NCBI RefSeq assembly: GCF_014202415.1
Contig: NZ_JACHGR010000010.1
Span: 1-64,000, forward strand
Direction: 5' to 3'
DNA: 64,000 bases
Origin: Tolumonas osonensis
Lineage (GTDB): Bacteria > Pseudomonadota > Gammaproteobacteria > Enterobacterales > Aeromonadaceae
Position numbers and translations under genes: made by a program. Within the stretch, counting starts at the first letter, position 1. The number at the start of each line of letters is the position of its first letter. This document shows, one piece after another, positions 63,660 through 64,000 of the stretch. The notes beneath the pieces were generated by a model. The model made no database searches and was not told the DNA's origin. It saw nothing but the letters and a program-made list of their open reading frames with translations.

Positions 63660-64000
63660 ATGGCAAACGCACTTTATATCAGCAAAGGCAATGGTGGCTG
63701 GGGCGGCCCGCTGACAATCCCGGTCGAAAAGAACAAGAAGATCATCTACATCACTGCTGGTACGCGTCCGGACATCGTGGACCGCATGGTGGAACTGTCA
63801 GGCATGGAAGCGGTGGATGGTTTTAAAACCTCGGTGCCTGATAGTGAAATTGCGGTCGCGGTCATTGATTGCGGCGGCACACTGCGCTGCGGCTTGTATC
63901 CGAAAAAACGCATTCCAACGGTCAACATCCATTCCACCGGTAAAAGTGGTCCGATGGCGGAGTTTATTGTCGAAGACATTTATGTCTCCGGTGTGCGACC
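63660..64000 (+). CDS. srlE: Glucitol/sorbitol PTS EIIBC component SrlE (partial)
   Basis: The 5' part of srlE, cut by the window end after 113 complete codons. The EIIB domain is visible: [37 protein letters not shown], then [31 protein letters not shown], with the phosphorylatable Cys in [10 protein letters not shown] near residue 76. The downstream EIIC part must lie beyond the window. AGGAG sits 8 bp before the ATG at 63660. Next expected genes are srlB (EIIA) and srlD (sorbitol-6-phosphate dehydrogenase). Confidence 0.95.
   Translation, partial: MANALYISKGNGGWGGPLTIPVEKNKKIIYITAGTRPDIVDRMVELSGMEAVDGFKTSVPDSEIAVAVIDCGGTLRCGLYPKKRIPTVNIHSTGKSGPMAEFIVEDIYVSGVR

Noticed and set aside
1-64000. 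CRISPR arrays, insertion sequences, rRNA operons
   Set aside because: No evenly spaced short direct repeats, no transposase genes and no rRNA sequence were recognised; the only sizeable repeat is the Rhs core duplication.

Overview
The window is a chromosomal segment of a gammaproteobacterium. ssb and uvrA diverge around a LexA box, and ppnP, ybaK, gshA, dtd, recG, yigB-like and srlA/srlE genes have the form typical of enteric, Vibrio and Aeromonas relatives. The closest fit I can suggest from memory is Aeromonadales (a Tolumonas- or Aeromonas-like organism). That placement is an inference, not something the sequence proves.

Layout. 1-1210: two small housekeeping genes on the minus strand (ybaK, ppnP). 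1496-23416: a nearly complete type VI secretion (T6SS) cluster on the plus strand, in the order tssA-B-C-E-F-G-H(clpV), a short sigma-54 activator (vasH-like), a 46-residue lipoprotein, FHA protein tagH, tssJ-K-L-M, PP2C phosphatase pppA, a soluble Ser/Thr kinase, and vgrG. No hcp (tssD) and no PAAR gene is present. Directly behind vgrG lies a decayed small exported-protein gene. 24169-26535: gshA and a YfcG-like glutathione-S-transferase homologue. 26872-32166: a C4/C6-carboxylate module with a 2-hydroxycarboxylate symporter, an NAD-type malic enzyme with an N-terminal ACT-like extension, and a CitA/DcuS-type histidine kinase with its response regulator. 32421-34745: a membrane CHASE4-GGDEF-EAL protein. 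34788-37193: a thiMED salvage operon (minus strand) behind a TPP riboswitch whose Shine-Dalgarno/anti-Shine-Dalgarno switch can be read directly. 37211-38944: a DUF2750 protein and a ROK-family repressor.

39061-47552 is the most unusual region. Two exported DUF1566 (Lcl-like) proteins diverge from a 1585-residue Rhs/YD-repeat protein that has a Sec signal peptide, a TPR-like stretch and a C39-peptidase-like domain instead of a PAAR domain. The protein ends in a predicted permuted papain/NlpC-P60-like toxin tip. It is followed by an overlapping exported immunity candidate and then by a graveyard of displaced tips. One orphan tip carries a duplicated Rhs core and an L,D-transpeptidase-like domain. 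A second orphan is frameshifted and homologous to the tip now in use. Each is paired with a small membrane or exported protein. Several of these cassettes are interrupted at homopolymer runs.

47664-64000 returns to housekeeping: ssb/uvrA, a D-Ala-D-Ala ligase, a lipoprotein, a DMT exporter with a HAD phosphatase, a LysR/MFS divergent pair, dtd, a recG-asmA-like-methyltransferase operon, and the start of a glucitol PTS operon (srlA, srlE cut by the window edge).

How the parts connect: the T6SS cluster carries its own sigma-54 activator and a phosphorylation circuit (kinase, phosphatase, FHA). The carboxylate module couples uptake, decarboxylation and two-component sensing. The Rhs locus looks like a toxin-diversification cassette that is probably exported by Sec rather than by the T6SS of this window.
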